This document shows positions 49,623 through 59,618 of a stretch of DNA of 64,000 nucleotides, piece by piece. The notes below the pieces were generated by a model, which saw nothing but the letters and a program-made list of their open reading frames with translations, had not been told where the DNA came from and made no database searches. Location: NCBI RefSeq assembly GCF_904846075.1, contig NZ_CAJGZH010000003.1, forward strand, positions 558,001 to 622,000, read 5' to 3'. This DNA is from Psychrobacter glacincola (GTDB lineage Bacteria > Pseudomonadota > Gammaproteobacteria > Pseudomonadales > Moraxellaceae). Position 1 is the stretch's first letter; each line of letters opens with the position of its first letter. The position numbers and the translations under genes were made by a program.

Positions 49623-51440
49623 TTAGATAGCCTTAGTCCGCTCAGTCAACCAGTCAAGTGCCGCACCTTCAACGCGGTCTTTTAGCTCTGCATAGACTTG
49701 GCTATGATAATTATTCAACCAATCAATTTCGATTTGAGTCAATAATGACGACTCAATTAAACGAGTATCAATTGGGCAATAAGTGACGGTCTCAAAATTA
49801 AGAAAGTCACCAAATTCCGTCTCTACTGGTTGGGCAACACGTTTATTAACCATCAGGTTCTCAATACGAATACCGTATTTGCCTTCACGATATAGACCTG
49901 GCTCATTACTTGAGATCATGCCCTCTTTCATCGCACGCTCTTTCGGCATGCTGGCACTATAAGCAATCACTTGTGGGCCTTCATGAACGTTCAAGAAATA
50001 ACCAACGCCATGACCTGTACCGTGACCATAATCCATCTGTGCCTGCCATAATGGTGCACGGCATATCGCATCGATGAGTGGTGAAGCGATACCATTGGGG
50101 AAATGTGCTTTGGCCAAGGCAATATGGGCTTTAAGTACGGTGGTAAAGTCACGTTTGTGTTCGCTGCTTACCTGTCCAATACCGACCACACGGGTGATGT
50201 CTGTGGTGCCGTTTTGATACTGAGCGCCTGAATCAATGAGCAATAAACCACCCTCGCCTTCATTGACATCTAGGTAGCTAAATTTCTCAGGCGTTGCACG
50301 ATAATGTGGCAGCGCACCATTTTCATTAAAGCCTGCGATAGTCGGGAAACTTGGCGATACATAGTGTGGCTGCTGACTGCGCACTTCGATGAGCATACTA
50401 TCAACATCTAGCTCGCTTAAACGCTCACCGTCTGCTAAACGCTGCTCAAATGCGGCAAAAAACTCACTTAATGCCGCGCCATCTTGACGCATGGCTTCAC
50501 GCACATGGTCGATATCAGCGTCAGATTTCACTGATTTTAGCAACGTACTTGGCGCCATTTGCTCAATAAAACCTATGCCATCGCCCATTTTAGATAACGT
50601 ACCCACTGCCACTTTACTTGGGTCTAATAGCAATAAGTCATCGGCGGTCAATGTGCCCAACGCATCTTGCACAGCGTCATAATCAGCAAGGGTGATACAG
50701 CTGTCTTTTAAGATTTGTGCTATCTCGCTACTGACTTTATTATTATCGATAAACAATGTCGCGTCATTTTCGCTAATGAGCATATGTGCCAAAAACACAG
50801 GGTTATAGTCAACATCAGCGCCGCGTAAATTGGTCAACCAAGCAATATCGTCTAGGCTTGAAAGCAAGTGATGGGTTGCACCTGCCTCAGCCATACCTGC
50901 GCGTACAGCGGCAAGTTTTGAGGTAGCAGACTGCGCGACAAACTGCGCATCGTGTTGATATAGACTGGCAGTAGGTAGCGCTGGACGATCGCTCCATATT
51001 TCTGTCAATACGTCACGCTCAGTGATTAAGGTAATGTCATTGGCATCAAAGGCATTTAACAATCTATCTTGCTCAGAGATAGACAATACATTGCCGTCGA
51101 CTGCCACGCTATCACCTTCTGCTAAGTGCTCAGCTAACCAGTCAATATGATTTGGCTGACCCGGTGCAAGCTTCTCTAAGCTAATACCGGTACCTTCTAA
51201 TTGGTCAGCGGCATGTACCCAATAGCGGCTGTCCGTCCATAACCCAGCAAAATCAGCGGTAACAACGAGCGTCCCGACTGAGCCTGTGAATCCTGATAAC
51301 CATAAGCGCGCTTGCCAATATTCTGGCAGATACTCAGATAAATGCGGATCAGCAGACGGTACGATAATCGCGGTCAGATCTTGTGCTACCAACGCCTGAC
51401 GTAGGCTGTCGATACGATCGTGGATGCTTTGTTTATTCAT
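49623..51440 (-). CDS. pepP: aminopeptidase P family protein (Xaa-Pro aminopeptidase, large form)
   Basis: A cytosolic M24B metallopeptidase removing N-terminal residues before proline. At 605 aa it is of the long, eukaryote-like type: two creatinase-like N-terminal domains (about 1-300) and a C-terminal pita-bread catalytic domain. Metal ligands are visible: the two aspartates in LIDSGAQYQNGTTDITRVVG, the His in GHGTGHGVGYFLNVHEGPQ, and the Glu in SNEPGLYREGKYGIRIEN. A family end domain follows (about 530-600). The symbol is by family, since other M24B names (pepQ, pepP) are used interchangeably. It is followed by a bidirectional terminator. Confidence 0.9.
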   Translation of the reverse strand: MNKQSIHDRIDSLRQALVAQDLTAIIVPSADPHLSEYLPEYWQARLWLSGFTGSVGTLVVTADFAGLWTDSRYWVHAADQLEGTGISLEKLAPGQPNHIDWLAEHLAEGDSVAVDGNVLSISEQDRLLNAFDANDITLITERDVLTEIWSDRPALPTASLYQHDAQFVAQSATSKLAAVRAGMAEAGATHHLLSSLDDIAWLTNLRGADVDYNPVFLAHMLISENDATLFIDNNKVSSEIAQILKDSCITLADYDAVQDALGTLTADDLLLLDPSKVAVGTLSKMGDGIGFIEQMAPSTLLKSVKSDADIDHVREAMRQDGAALSEFFAAFEQRLADGERLSELDVDSMLIEVRSQQPHYVSPSFPTIAGFNENGALPHYRATPEKFSYLDVNEGEGGLLLIDSGAQYQNGTTDITRVVGIGQVSSEHKRDFTTVLKAHIALAKAHFPNGIASPLIDAICRAPLWQAQMDYGHGTGHGVGYFLNVHEGPQVIAYSASMPKERAMKEGMISSNEPGLYREGKYGIRIENLMVNKRVAQPVETEFGDFLNFETVTYCPIDTRLIESSLLTQIEIDWLNNYHSQVYAELKDRVEGAALDWLTERTKAI

Positions 51441-51847
51441 AAAAGGTGTCCTTATTGATTTTAAAAAATAAGATTTGGAAAAATCATATTGTGAGGCGAC
51501 TATGGATAGTCGTCTTATTTGAGCGAGTAAACTGTTTTAGGCGTTTGCTATTTATCATTCACTGAATGCTTAGCATCTAAACAACCTGCGTAAGACGCTC
51601 AATGTCTTAAAAATTAAAATGTTGTCAATGACCAGATAGATAAGGCTAACTACTGTTAAGAGCCTAATAGCATTACAGCAGAGCATCATTAGATGTTTGG
51701 GCGGAAAGCGAACTTTCAATAGCGTGGGGGCAATAACTTACTAAGTGTCACCATAAAACGTGCTACCAATCATGGTAACACGTCTCGCCATCTAACATTT
51801 TTGCTGGTATTGATATTGACCCTAAATCCGTTAACCGTGTGTCTGAA
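51441..51847. other. intergenic region between aminopeptidase and POT transporter
   Basis: About 400 bp. Next to the transporter stop is a hairpin (51753-51783). The remainder has no credible gene; it must contain the aminopeptidase promoter, which I cannot place. Confidence 0.45.
51753..51783 (-). terminator. probable terminator of the POT transporter gene
   Basis: On the minus strand ACGTGTTACCA pairs with TGGTAGCACGT (one mismatch) over a 4-nt loop and is followed by TTTTAT, about 65 bp after the stop. Confidence 0.6.
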
Positions 51848-53410
51848 TTAGCGCAGCGTATCTGCACGCTCGCTTTTTTGCAGCATATTATTGATCGGTT
51901 TGGCTAATGCCAATAAGACAACGGCTGTGACCACCAAAAAGATTGTCATCATCGTAAATAAGCCCGGCAACCCTTCGATCTTATCCGCTGATACTTGACC
52001 ACCAAAGAACGCAGCAACCAAATTACCTAAAGCAAGAGAAGCAAAGAAAAGCCCCATCATCTGACCTTGCATGCCTTTTGGCGCAAGCTTAGTCATTGCA
52101 GACAGACCAACAGGACTGAGCGCCAACTCACCAAGGGTCAGCAATAATAAACTACCCACTAACCATAAAGGTGAAGCCAATCCACCATCGCTAGTCAAAA
52201 TGCTTTTTGAGGCAAATATCATCAAAGCAAAGCCTGCAGCGGCAAACAACATACCAAGCGCAAACTTTACCATACTATTTGGCTCAAGACCTCGATTGGC
52301 AAGCTTGACCCAGACAATGCTGATGATCGGTGCTAATATTAAAATAAATAAGGGATTAAGCGACTGGAACCAAATACTAGGCACTTCAAAGCCTAAAACA
52401 TTCAGGTCTGTATAGCGATCAGCGAACAGGTTAAAAGACGTTGGCTGCTGCTCAAAGCTTGACCAAAATAGCGTCGAGCCGATGATTAAGATAAAACAAA
52501 TTAACAAACGCAGCTTGTCAGTTTTATCCAATCGCGGTGAAATAAACATGACAGCAAAGTATAATATGACGACTGCTGCAATGAGGTAAGTCATATACTG
52601 AGCAACCATTTCAGGGTTAAATGGCATAATACCAGTCGACACTAAGACAGTAATGGCAGCAAGTAGCGCGAGAAACCCGCCAACCCAGCGACCTACATTT
52701 TTGAAACGTCCAGTCGTTTGTTCCCATTCAGGCGTAATGTTTTTGGCACGAGCATAACGATTTAAGGTTTTTTTAGCTGAAAAACGATAAATCAATAGTG
52801 AAGCTAACATGCCAAGACCACCGACACCAAAGCCTACATGCCACATACCTTTTTCTTTAAATACGCCAACGATAAGGGCAGCCAGTAGCGCACCAATATT
52901 GATACCCATATAGAATAGAGTAAAGCCGCTATCACGGCGTGCATCGCCTTTGGGATACAACGTTCCGACCATCACGGAGATACAGGTTTTAAATAAGCCT
53001 GAACCGAGAACGATACACATCAAACCCACAAAAAACAGCGTCATCCCAAACATAGCGGATAGTGCGATACACAAATGACCAAGGGCGATAATAATACTAC
53101 CCCACCACAGTGCACGCTCTTGACCGAGCCAATTATCAGCCAACCAGCCACCCGGTACTGCCGCTAAATATAACGAACCAGCAAAAATACCATAGATAGC
53201 AGAAGCTGTAACTTCATCGAAACCAAAACCGCCACTACCGACGGTCGCTACCATAAATAATACTAATAGTGGACGGATACTATAATAAGAGAATCGCTCC
53301 CACATTTCTGTGAAAAACAATGGACGTAACGGCTTAGGGTGCCCCATAAATCCATTATCTAGTGCTGCCAATTCAGCAGCACTAGCCTCTGACTTTGATT
53401 CTGTACTCAT
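51848..53410 (-). CDS. POT family peptide:proton symporter
   Basis: Takes up di- or tripeptides into the cytoplasm with protons. At 520 aa it has 14 predicted membrane segments. The family signatures are clear: PLFFTEMWERFSYYSIRPLLV (the ExxERFxYY motif), GLFKTCISVMVGTLYP and the FTLFYMGINIGALLAALIVG motif. A short cytoplasmic tail ends the protein. The start ATG follows AAAGGAATAAAGTT, a good site. It lies downstream of a 354-bp gap; its neighbour on the 3' side is the aminopeptidase P, suggesting a peptide-catabolism theme, though they are separately terminated. Confidence 0.93.
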   Translation of the reverse strand: MSTESKSEASAAELAALDNGFMGHPKPLRPLFFTEMWERFSYYSIRPLLVLFMVATVGSGGFGFDEVTASAIYGIFAGSLYLAAVPGGWLADNWLGQERALWWGSIIIALGHLCIALSAMFGMTLFFVGLMCIVLGSGLFKTCISVMVGTLYPKGDARRDSGFTLFYMGINIGALLAALIVGVFKEKGMWHVGFGVGGLGMLASLLIYRFSAKKTLNRYARAKNITPEWEQTTGRFKNVGRWVGGFLALLAAITVLVSTGIMPFNPEMVAQYMTYLIAAVVILYFAVMFISPRLDKTDKLRLLICFILIIGSTLFWSSFEQQPTSFNLFADRYTDLNVLGFEVPSIWFQSLNPLFILILAPIISIVWVKLANRGLEPNSMVKFALGMLFAAAGFALMIFASKSILTSDGGLASPLWLVGSLLLLTLGELALSPVGLSAMTKLAPKGMQGQMMGLFFASLALGNLVAAFFGGQVSADKIEGLPGLFTMMTIFLVVTAVVLLALAKPINNMLQKSERADTLR

Positions 53411-53551
53411 AACTTTATTCCTTTAAAGACCACTGTATTAACGACTAAACATATAATTATCCCGACAAGCGGTCATATAGGCGCATCATTGTTTCACTTG
53501 GATATAATCAAGTAAAGAAATAATTGGTCAATAATTACACAAATACTCACA

Positions 53552-53583
53552 AAAAAACCCGCTATCATTGGCTGAAAGCGGGC
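53552..53583 (-). terminator. terminator of the Ala/Asp/Thr-rich membrane protein gene
   Basis: On the minus strand AGCCCGCTTTC...TAGCGGGTTTTTTT: a 6-bp GC stem with a 13-nt loop and seven T. Confidence 0.75.
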
Positions 53584-53657
53584 TTTTATTTTTAGCATCA
53601 ATGGCAGTGATGACGACGCTGTTGTGCTTATGGTATTACAATAATATTGCCATAATA

Positions 53658-53720
53658 CTTAGGTTTTAAGCAAAAACACTTAGGCTTTAAGCGAAAATCC
53701 TTGGACTTTAAGCGAAGCGG
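53658..53720. repeat. three degenerate 21-bp direct repeats
   Basis: Units begin CTTAGG/CTTGGA and contain TTTAAGC(G)AA: 53658-53678, 53679-53699 and 53700-53720. They lie between the terminator and the stop of the 151-aa gene. Confidence 0.8.
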
Positions 53721-53764
53721 TTTGTCGAGCCATACTTTAAAAATGTAGCATCGACTTACGTATG

Positions 53765-54220
53765 TTACTGTGCGGCTACCGCTTCATCAGTGGTATCACC
53801 CGCTTCCAAATCACCGTCTGCTTGCTCAGCCGTTAGATCAGCATCTGCAACCGCAGTTTGACTAACTGTACCAGAAGCAGTGGCAGTACCAGCTTCTGCG
53901 GTAACCACAGCGCTATCAGTATCGGTCGCTGGAGTGACGCCTGCATCTGCAGCAGTATCAGTATCAGTATCAGTATCAGTCGCTGTAGCATCCGCGGCTA
54001 CAGGTGCTGTTTCAGCTGGCGCAGTGTCTTCAGCATCAATCGCTTCTGCTTCAGCAGCAGCCGCTGACGTTTCGGTTGTCTCAGCAGTAATGTGCTCGCC
54101 TGCTGGACGCAAAAATCCAGAAATACCAATAAGTAAGACGATACCTAAAAATAAGGCAACACCGCCTAAAGCAAATAAGAACTCTTTCTTAGGGTTGTTT
54201 TCGACAATATGTTCTGACAT
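53765..54220 (-). CDS. hypothetical membrane-anchored protein with Ala/Asp/Thr/Glu-rich tail
   Basis: Not recognised. A 151-aa protein with one membrane segment (about 14-32: FALGGVALFLGIVLLIGISGF), then an acidic, low-complexity tail of about 115 residues rich in Ala, Asp, Thr and Glu, with a TDTDTDTDT run encoded by a hexanucleotide repeat (53951-53980). The N-terminal MSEHIVENNPKKEF is cytoplasmic, so the tail should be periplasmic. The ATG has AGGTATGTC-type context (GTGGATAAGGTATG). Nothing suggests an enzymatic activity; an envelope-spanning or binding role is a guess. Confidence 0.68.
   Translation of the reverse strand: MSEHIVENNPKKEFLFALGGVALFLGIVLLIGISGFLRPAGEHITAETTETSAAAAEAEAIDAEDTAPAETAPVAADATATDTDTDTDTAADAGVTPATDTDSAVVTAEAGTATASGTVSQTAVADADLTAEQADGDLEAGDTTDEAVAAQ
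53951..53980. repeat. hexanucleotide repeat inside the 151-aa gene
   Basis: Four to five direct copies of AGTATC/CAGTAT encode the Thr-Asp run of the membrane protein. Being in frame, copy changes would lengthen or shorten the tail by two residues each. Confidence 0.88.
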
Positions 54221-54400
54221 ACCTTATCCACCTTGCACAAAATATTTAAAATATTGGTCTATTATATCGCAATTCGTACCGATTTGTTAAAACCCTTAAG
54301 TATTTAAAGGATTTATTATCAACAAACTTTGCCACTCGCTTTTGTGGTTAATTATCATAACCCATTCGAGCGATTCATTATCACTGGTAATAATAGCCAA

Positions 54401-55984
54401 TTATTTTAGCGACTTACCCAAATGCGGTTGCGGCATCCCACGCTTACCAAAGTAGCTCAAGACAAGTAACAGCGTAATGATAAAAAGAATCGGATAATTA
54501 CCGAAGCTCATAAAAGGTGTATTACCAACCCGCGCCTGAACATCACCGCGCAATACCGTGCGCTCAAACTGCGGTGCACGCTCGACGATACGACCTTTAT
54601 GATCAATGATAGCGGTCACGCCCGTATTGGTCGCACGCATAAACCAACGCCCATTCTCTAGCGCGCGCATCTGCACCATTTGCAGATGTTGCAATGGACC
54701 TGCCGACGTACCAAACCAAGCATCGTTTGAGATGGTCAATAAGAAGTCCGTGCCAATCGCGTTTTTACGAGTGGTATCAGGGTAAGCCACTTCATAACAG
54801 ACTGCTGAGCCCAAATTATGACCACGTACACGCAGCGGTGATTGGTTGTCACTACCACGACTATAGCTCATGATTTCTTGGCTACCAGCAAGGTTTGGCA
54901 AGATATCTAACATACCTTCGAAGGGAATATATTCACCAAATGGTACCAGACGCTGCTTTTTATACATCCCCTCAGCATCACTACCTAGCGCAACCACACT
55001 ATTATAAAATGGCGGATATTTATCTGTTTTTGGGTCAAAGTTTTCTAAATCTCGATAAGGAATACCTGTTACCCATGTGGTATCTGTTTCTTTGGCCATT
55101 TTAACCATTTCACTGATAAAGCCAATCGCTTCATCTTGAAACATAGGAATAGAGGATTCTGGCCATAAGACGATATCGCGATCCCACTCAGTACTTGTCA
55201 GAGTTGCATAAATTTTCAGGGTTTCTATTTGATATTCGGTGAGCCATTTTAAATCTTGTGGAATATTACCTTGGATTAAGGACACGGACAAATCAGGCGT
55301 GCCTTTTGGTTTCGTCCATTGCGGATTAATCAACCATAACGCGCTGCTAATGACCAACAATGCTATTGATGGAATCATATAGCCACCACGACGACGCAAT
55401 AGCTCAACCAAACTGGCTGCCAATAATACCGCCACAAAAGACACTGCAAAGACGCCAGCAACTGGTGCTAATGACGATAACCAATACTGCTCCGTAAAGG
55501 CATAACCGACAAACAACCACGGAAATCCAGTGAACAGCCACGTTTTCAGCCACTCTTGTAATATCCATAGCGCCGCAAACGACAACGGCTGACGACCGAC
55601 CATACGGTTGAAAACCAACGCCAAAAAGCCATGGAATAACCCCATGCCTAACCCCATCAGCGCAATCATAATCAGCGCAAGCCATGCTGGCGTATCGCCA
55701 TAAACATGAATAGAGGTGTATAACCAAAATGCGCCAACGCACCAAAGTCCCGTACCGTAAGCCTGACCGATAAGAAAAGCACGCTTGCCACTCATATCAG
55801 GCATCAATAAGGCATATAAAATAGCAGGCGACACTAGCGCCAGTGGCCAAATACCATAAGGCGCCAGTGCAAATATAAACACCGCACCTGCCAGCCACGC
55901 AATCAATACCGTCAGCGCTATAGGCAAACCCTTGGGCTTATCAGGGTTCAGGCGTTTTTGTAAATCAACAGTAGACAGGCGCAT
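54401..55984 (-). CDS. lnt: apolipoprotein N-acyltransferase
   Basis: Adds the third acyl chain to lipoproteins at the outer face of the inner membrane. The 527-aa protein has six to seven membrane segments in its N-terminal half and a nitrilase-like domain after about 230. The catalytic triad is visible: Glu in VLWPESSIPMFQDEA, Lys in MYKKQRLVPFGEYIPFEG and Cys in GSAVCYEVAYPDTTR. Substrates in this window include the predicted TsdA-like and DctP lipoproteins. It lies downstream of the corC/ybeX gene in the same direction but with a strong hairpin between them. Confidence 0.95.
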   Translation of the reverse strand: MRLSTVDLQKRLNPDKPKGLPIALTVLIAWLAGAVFIFALAPYGIWPLALVSPAILYALLMPDMSGKRAFLIGQAYGTGLWCVGAFWLYTSIHVYGDTPAWLALIMIALMGLGMGLFHGFLALVFNRMVGRQPLSFAALWILQEWLKTWLFTGFPWLFVGYAFTEQYWLSSLAPVAGVFAVSFVAVLLAASLVELLRRRGGYMIPSIALLVISSALWLINPQWTKPKGTPDLSVSLIQGNIPQDLKWLTEYQIETLKIYATLTSTEWDRDIVLWPESSIPMFQDEAIGFISEMVKMAKETDTTWVTGIPYRDLENFDPKTDKYPPFYNSVVALGSDAEGMYKKQRLVPFGEYIPFEGMLDILPNLAGSQEIMSYSRGSDNQSPLRVRGHNLGSAVCYEVAYPDTTRKNAIGTDFLLTISNDAWFGTSAGPLQHLQMVQMRALENGRWFMRATNTGVTAIIDHKGRIVERAPQFERTVLRGDVQARVGNTPFMSFGNYPILFIITLLLVLSYFGKRGMPQPHLGKSLK

Positions 55985-56160
55985 AGCAGTTATCCAAAAC
56001 CATATTTTTCAAAATTTTAAGCGTCAACATTCAGATGAAAACCAAGCTGAAGCAGACCGTATTGTGTTTTGTACAGTATCTAAAAGTTAAACCCGCCCAT
56101 GATACCAGTCTCAACCCATTATAGGTAACATTGCGTAGCAAATACCCAATAGCAAACACA

Positions 56161-56190
56161 AAAAAAACACGACCGCAATCGTGTTTTTTT
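56161..56190. terminator. terminator between corC-like gene and lnt
   Basis: AAAAAAACACGA pairs perfectly with TCGTGTTTTTTT around CCGCAA. It sits 38 bp after the corC-like stop on the minus strand and would separate corC and lnt transcripts. Confidence 0.85.
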
Positions 56191-56227
56191 GAGTATATCA
56201 AATAATGTTTAGGTCGCTATCGACACA

Positions 56228-57127
56228 TCAATGACTACCTATCAATATTTGCTGATCAGGATTGATTTTGGTGAGCTCAAGATTTTGGATAAAACGCCCT
56301 TCAACATCAGTAATAGTGATTTTCCAATCATCTATCACCACGCTTTCACCTTCCAAATCACCCACATAACCAAGCGCCTGCATGACTAGACCACCCATGG
56401 TGTCGACATCCGTATCATCAAAATGACTGCCAAGCTCATCATTACAGTCTTCAATCACGGTAGACGCTTGCACACGCCACGTATTTGGTTTTTCAGGATC
56501 AGCGACGATGTTATTGATATCACTGTCTTCATCGAAGTCATCATGCTCATCGACGATGTCACCGACGATCTCTTCAAGCAAGTCTTCCATGGTAACGACA
56601 CCGCCAAAGTTGCCGAATTCATCGACGACAATAGCCATATGTACTTGGGTACGCTGCAATGAGCGTAACAAGGTATCAGAACGTGCCGTCTCACTAATAT
56701 ATAGCGGCTGACGTACCAGATCTCTCAAACGTTTGCTATCGATTTTGTCTTCTTGATCGCGCACCATATGCACAAGAATAGGAATCAAATCTTTGGCCAA
56801 TAAAATGCCAATGACCGCATCATCATCTTGACTGTCAAAGACAGGATAGCGCGAATGGGTGGTCTCAAGGATGATATCCATCACCTCAGCGAGACTGGTG
56901 CTTTCGTGCAGCCCAACCACTTGCGGACGCGGAGTCATGATTTCTCGCACTTGTGTCGCAGGCAGATCCAGCACGCCTTCCAACATATCGACGGTATCGG
57001 GCTCTAAGAACTGGCGCGAGTCTTGTACCAGACGAATCAATTCGTCACGGGTTTCGGGGGCGGTCGATAGCCAGCGTTTTAAGCCGCGCATCGACCAACT
57101 ACTCGGGCTGGGAGTGTCGTCAGACAT
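56228..57127 (-). CDS. corC: CorC/HlyC family CBS-domain protein
   Basis: A cytoplasmic protein of the CorC/YbeX type (299 aa), linked in enterics to magnesium/cobalt efflux and membrane integrity. Two CBS domains (about 64-122, starting MTPRPQVVGL, and 140-190) are followed by the CorC_HlyC transporter-associated domain (about 210-290, MGGLVMQALGYVGDLEGES). No membrane segment is present, as expected. The position upstream of lnt matches the conserved ybeX-lnt order, although the intervening terminator weakens the operon link. The symbol is by family only. Confidence 0.9.
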   Translation of the reverse strand: MSDDTPSPSSWSMRGLKRWLSTAPETRDELIRLVQDSRQFLEPDTVDMLEGVLDLPATQVREIMTPRPQVVGLHESTSLAEVMDIILETTHSRYPVFDSQDDDAVIGILLAKDLIPILVHMVRDQEDKIDSKRLRDLVRQPLYISETARSDTLLRSLQRTQVHMAIVVDEFGNFGGVVTMEDLLEEIVGDIVDEHDDFDEDSDINNIVADPEKPNTWRVQASTVIEDCNDELGSHFDDTDVDTMGGLVMQALGYVGDLEGESVVIDDWKITITDVEGRFIQNLELTKINPDQQILIGSH

Positions 57128-57388
57128 GGTGATGTGATTTAACCTCTTTAGTTAATAACAATTAAAATAATACGTAAAAACAATAATACGTAATAACAGA
57201 CGTAGATGGGGATGAATACAGCAAATAAAACAGATCTCTGATTATTAAATCATAAATAGAGCAGATCAAAGTAGCTTCACTTTAGCGCAAGGCTCACCGA
57301 CATTCAACGATAAATTCACTCAAATTGTATTGTCAGTATGTTATAAACTTTGCTATGGTCAAAGCCTTCACACACCAAAACACACCCT

Positions 57389-58750
57389 ATGTCGCTACGT
57401 TCCTTTTTCTCTCGCCTGCTCACGCCGCACTCACATAGCCATCGTTCAGATAACGGCTTGGACACGCTTGAGTCAAATAATCATGGTTCGGATAGACACG
57501 GCTTAAAAAATAACACTGCGAATGGTCGCCAACCGACACCTACATGGCGATATTATCTTATACAGTTTTTCATCATTATTACCTTGCTACTGTCAGCCGT
57601 TTGGTTATTGCTGGCGATTTGGTATCAGTTTGGGGCAGGCTCCGCCATCACTTGGTTAGCCGCACTTTTCATTGTTGGTGTACTGACAGCCTTACTGAGC
57701 GTTCGCTATTGGCCGAAAATAGCTCAGCGCTTTGATCATAAACAACGCAGCAGTAAACAATGGAGCAACAAAGCAACCATAAATAGCAAGTCAGCAAATA
57801 AATGGTTAACCGCTTTATATGGCGCTATTTGGTTGGTAGGCGTTGGCTGGTTTTTTTCTATTGAACCCCAGCAAGAGCGCGACTGGATGGCTGAGGTAAG
57901 TGAAAGAGTCACTTACAAGCGCGATGCAACCAATCCTGATTTAGTGACCCTAACCAATGTACGCAACTTTGATTGGCATACCGACACGGAGGCGACCGAA
58001 CGCTGGGACACACGTACCATTGATATGTCCAAACTATCTGGCGTCGATGTCACCAATTCTTACTGGATGGGTCCACTGATTGCCCATACTTTGGTCAGTT
58101 TTCGTTTTGAAGATGATAGACCGCTTGCTTTCTCATTTGAGATTCGTAAAGAAGAAGGCGAGTCGTTTTCGGCATTGGCAGGGTTTTTTAGACGCTATGA
58201 GCTGAGCCTGATTGCCGCAGAAGAGCGTGATATTATCTATACCCGAACGAATGCGCGTGGCGAGCAAGTTTATCTATTTCCCGTTAGCAACTTGCAGCAG
58301 CACGAGGTCAAGTCACTATTTGAATCTTACTTAACCGCTGCCGATGAATTGAATGCCAAGCCTGCTTGGTATAACACATTGCTCAGTAATTGCACCAATA
58401 TCATTTTTTATATGGCGCGTATCGTCAGTGGCGATCGCCTGCCGTGGGATTATCGTATTTGGGTCTCTGGCTGGCTGCCAAATTATCTATATGATGTCGG
58501 TATGCTTGACGCTAATCCAGAAAAGACTGGACAGCCGTGGTCAATGGATACATGGTACGAGCGTACCCATATCAACTCAAAGGTTAAAGCATTTAATAAT
58601 CAAATCAATCTAGAATCTGGCGTTAATAGCAACGAAAACAGCCGTGAGTTCTCTGAGCAAATTCGTCAGGACATTCCTATCCCGCCATTGGCTGACACGC
58701 AAGAAGATGCTGAGGCAAAAGCCAAATCTGCGGCTCAGGCTTCTTATTAA
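57389..58750 (+). CDS. DUF4105 domain-containing membrane protein
   Basis: A 453-aa protein. A polar N-terminal 45 residues precede two to three membrane segments (about 50-75, 80-100 and, after a basic loop, 135-155). The periplasmic DUF4105 domain then runs to about 400, with VTYKRDATNPDLVTLTNVRN, SFRFEDDRPLAFSFEIRKEE and the family's C-terminal NTLLSNCTNIIFYMAR with Cys/Asn. DUF4105 resembles an NlpC/P60-like peptidase fold in some descriptions, but catalysis is unproven. I chose ATG 57389 over the upstream TTG at 57350. It is divergent from the corC-like gene. Confidence 0.8.
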   Translation: MSLRSFFSRLLTPHSHSHRSDNGLDTLESNNHGSDRHGLKNNTANGRQPTPTWRYYLIQFFIIITLLLSAVWLLLAIWYQFGAGSAITWLAALFIVGVLTALLSVRYWPKIAQRFDHKQRSSKQWSNKATINSKSANKWLTALYGAIWLVGVGWFFSIEPQQERDWMAEVSERVTYKRDATNPDLVTLTNVRNFDWHTDTEATERWDTRTIDMSKLSGVDVTNSYWMGPLIAHTLVSFRFEDDRPLAFSFEIRKEEGESFSALAGFFRRYELSLIAAEERDIIYTRTNARGEQVYLFPVSNLQQHEVKSLFESYLTAADELNAKPAWYNTLLSNCTNIIFYMARIVSGDRLPWDYRIWVSGWLPNYLYDVGMLDANPEKTGQPWSMDTWYERTHINSKVKAFNNQINLESGVNSNENSREFSEQIRQDIPIPPLADTQEDAEAKAKSAAQASY

Positions 58751-58829
58751 CATCAAGTAGCATTGTACTTTTACCCTGCAATAATACCAATGTCACTAAT
58801 GTCACTGATTTCAGTAACTCTCAGTATTA

Positions 58830-59459
58830 TCAAGGCTTAACCCAGCTGACCACCCGCTCCTCCATCGCTTCATCAGACATACCAATCTCAGAAACACAGC
58901 GCCCAGCCACGCCAACATTGGCAGCACGCATTTGTTGCTGCGTTACCACTGCATCTTGGGTCAATAACAAATGCCAACTTGGCAAATTTTGTCCTTTATA
59001 CAAACGCTTATAGGCGCAGTGCGAAGGCAACCACATCATCTGCGGCAGATTGTCCATGGTCAGCTGAATACAGTCTGGCACATGCTCTTGACGCGTGTCA
59101 TAGTGCTGACAATGACCCGTCGTACAGTCCATTAGCTGGCAAGTCACATCGGTATACTCGACCAACTCTTCATCCACATCACCATGCTCATCTTCGTCAA
59201 TATACTTAATCAAACAGCAGCTGCCACAGCCATCACACAACGCTTCCCATTCGCTATGATTGAGTTCTGACAGTGCAAAGCGCGACCAAAAATTCGGACG
59301 CAAGGTATCATTGAGCTTACTGTCATGGTCGCTATTATTGTTACTTTGATTGCCACTGTCAGGAAATAAGCTCACAGCTGATTTTTCTGTGACTTTTAGC
59401 GGCAACGTTTCGTCAGAGTCTAGGTGGGCTGCACAGTTGTTTAACAAGTTTAGTGTCAT
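58830..59459 (-). CDS. YcgN family cysteine-cluster protein
   Basis: A 209-aa protein. About 58 polar N-terminal residues precede the family core, beginning FWSRFALSELNHSEWEALCD. The cysteines fall in the family pattern: LCDGCGSCCLIK, TDVTCQLMDCTTGHCQHYD and PDCIQL. Such cysteine sets resemble a zinc- or iron-sulfur-binding site, the function of which is unknown. The C-terminal TYR-type CAYKRLYKGQNLPSWH and GRCVSE are conserved. It is convergent with the DUF4105 gene and divergent from the dienelactone hydrolase. Confidence 0.87.
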   Translation of the reverse strand: MTLNLLNNCAAHLDSDETLPLKVTEKSAVSLFPDSGNQSNNNSDHDSKLNDTLRPNFWSRFALSELNHSEWEALCDGCGSCCLIKYIDEDEHGDVDEELVEYTDVTCQLMDCTTGHCQHYDTRQEHVPDCIQLTMDNLPQMMWLPSHCAYKRLYKGQNLPSWHLLLTQDAVVTQQQMRAANVGVAGRCVSEIGMSDEAMEERVVSWVKP

Positions 59460-59618
59460 AAAGGTGCCGTAGCATTTTGATAAAGAGCGTTACAGTATTA
59501 TAGCTGTTTTTGCCTAGGTTGAGCGTTAAGGTAGTAAAAGTAAGAAAAACGATATAGCAAAAACACAGACAAATAACCTTTATAACTTAAAACTCCTCAC
59601 ATAAAAAAGGATAATAAT

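Larger units (their letters stand above)
53411..53764. other. intergenic region with terminator and 21-bp repeats
   Basis: Contains the terminator at 53552-53583 and three degenerate 21-bp direct repeats at 53658-53720; no credible small gene. It also holds the POT gene promoter. Confidence 0.55.
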
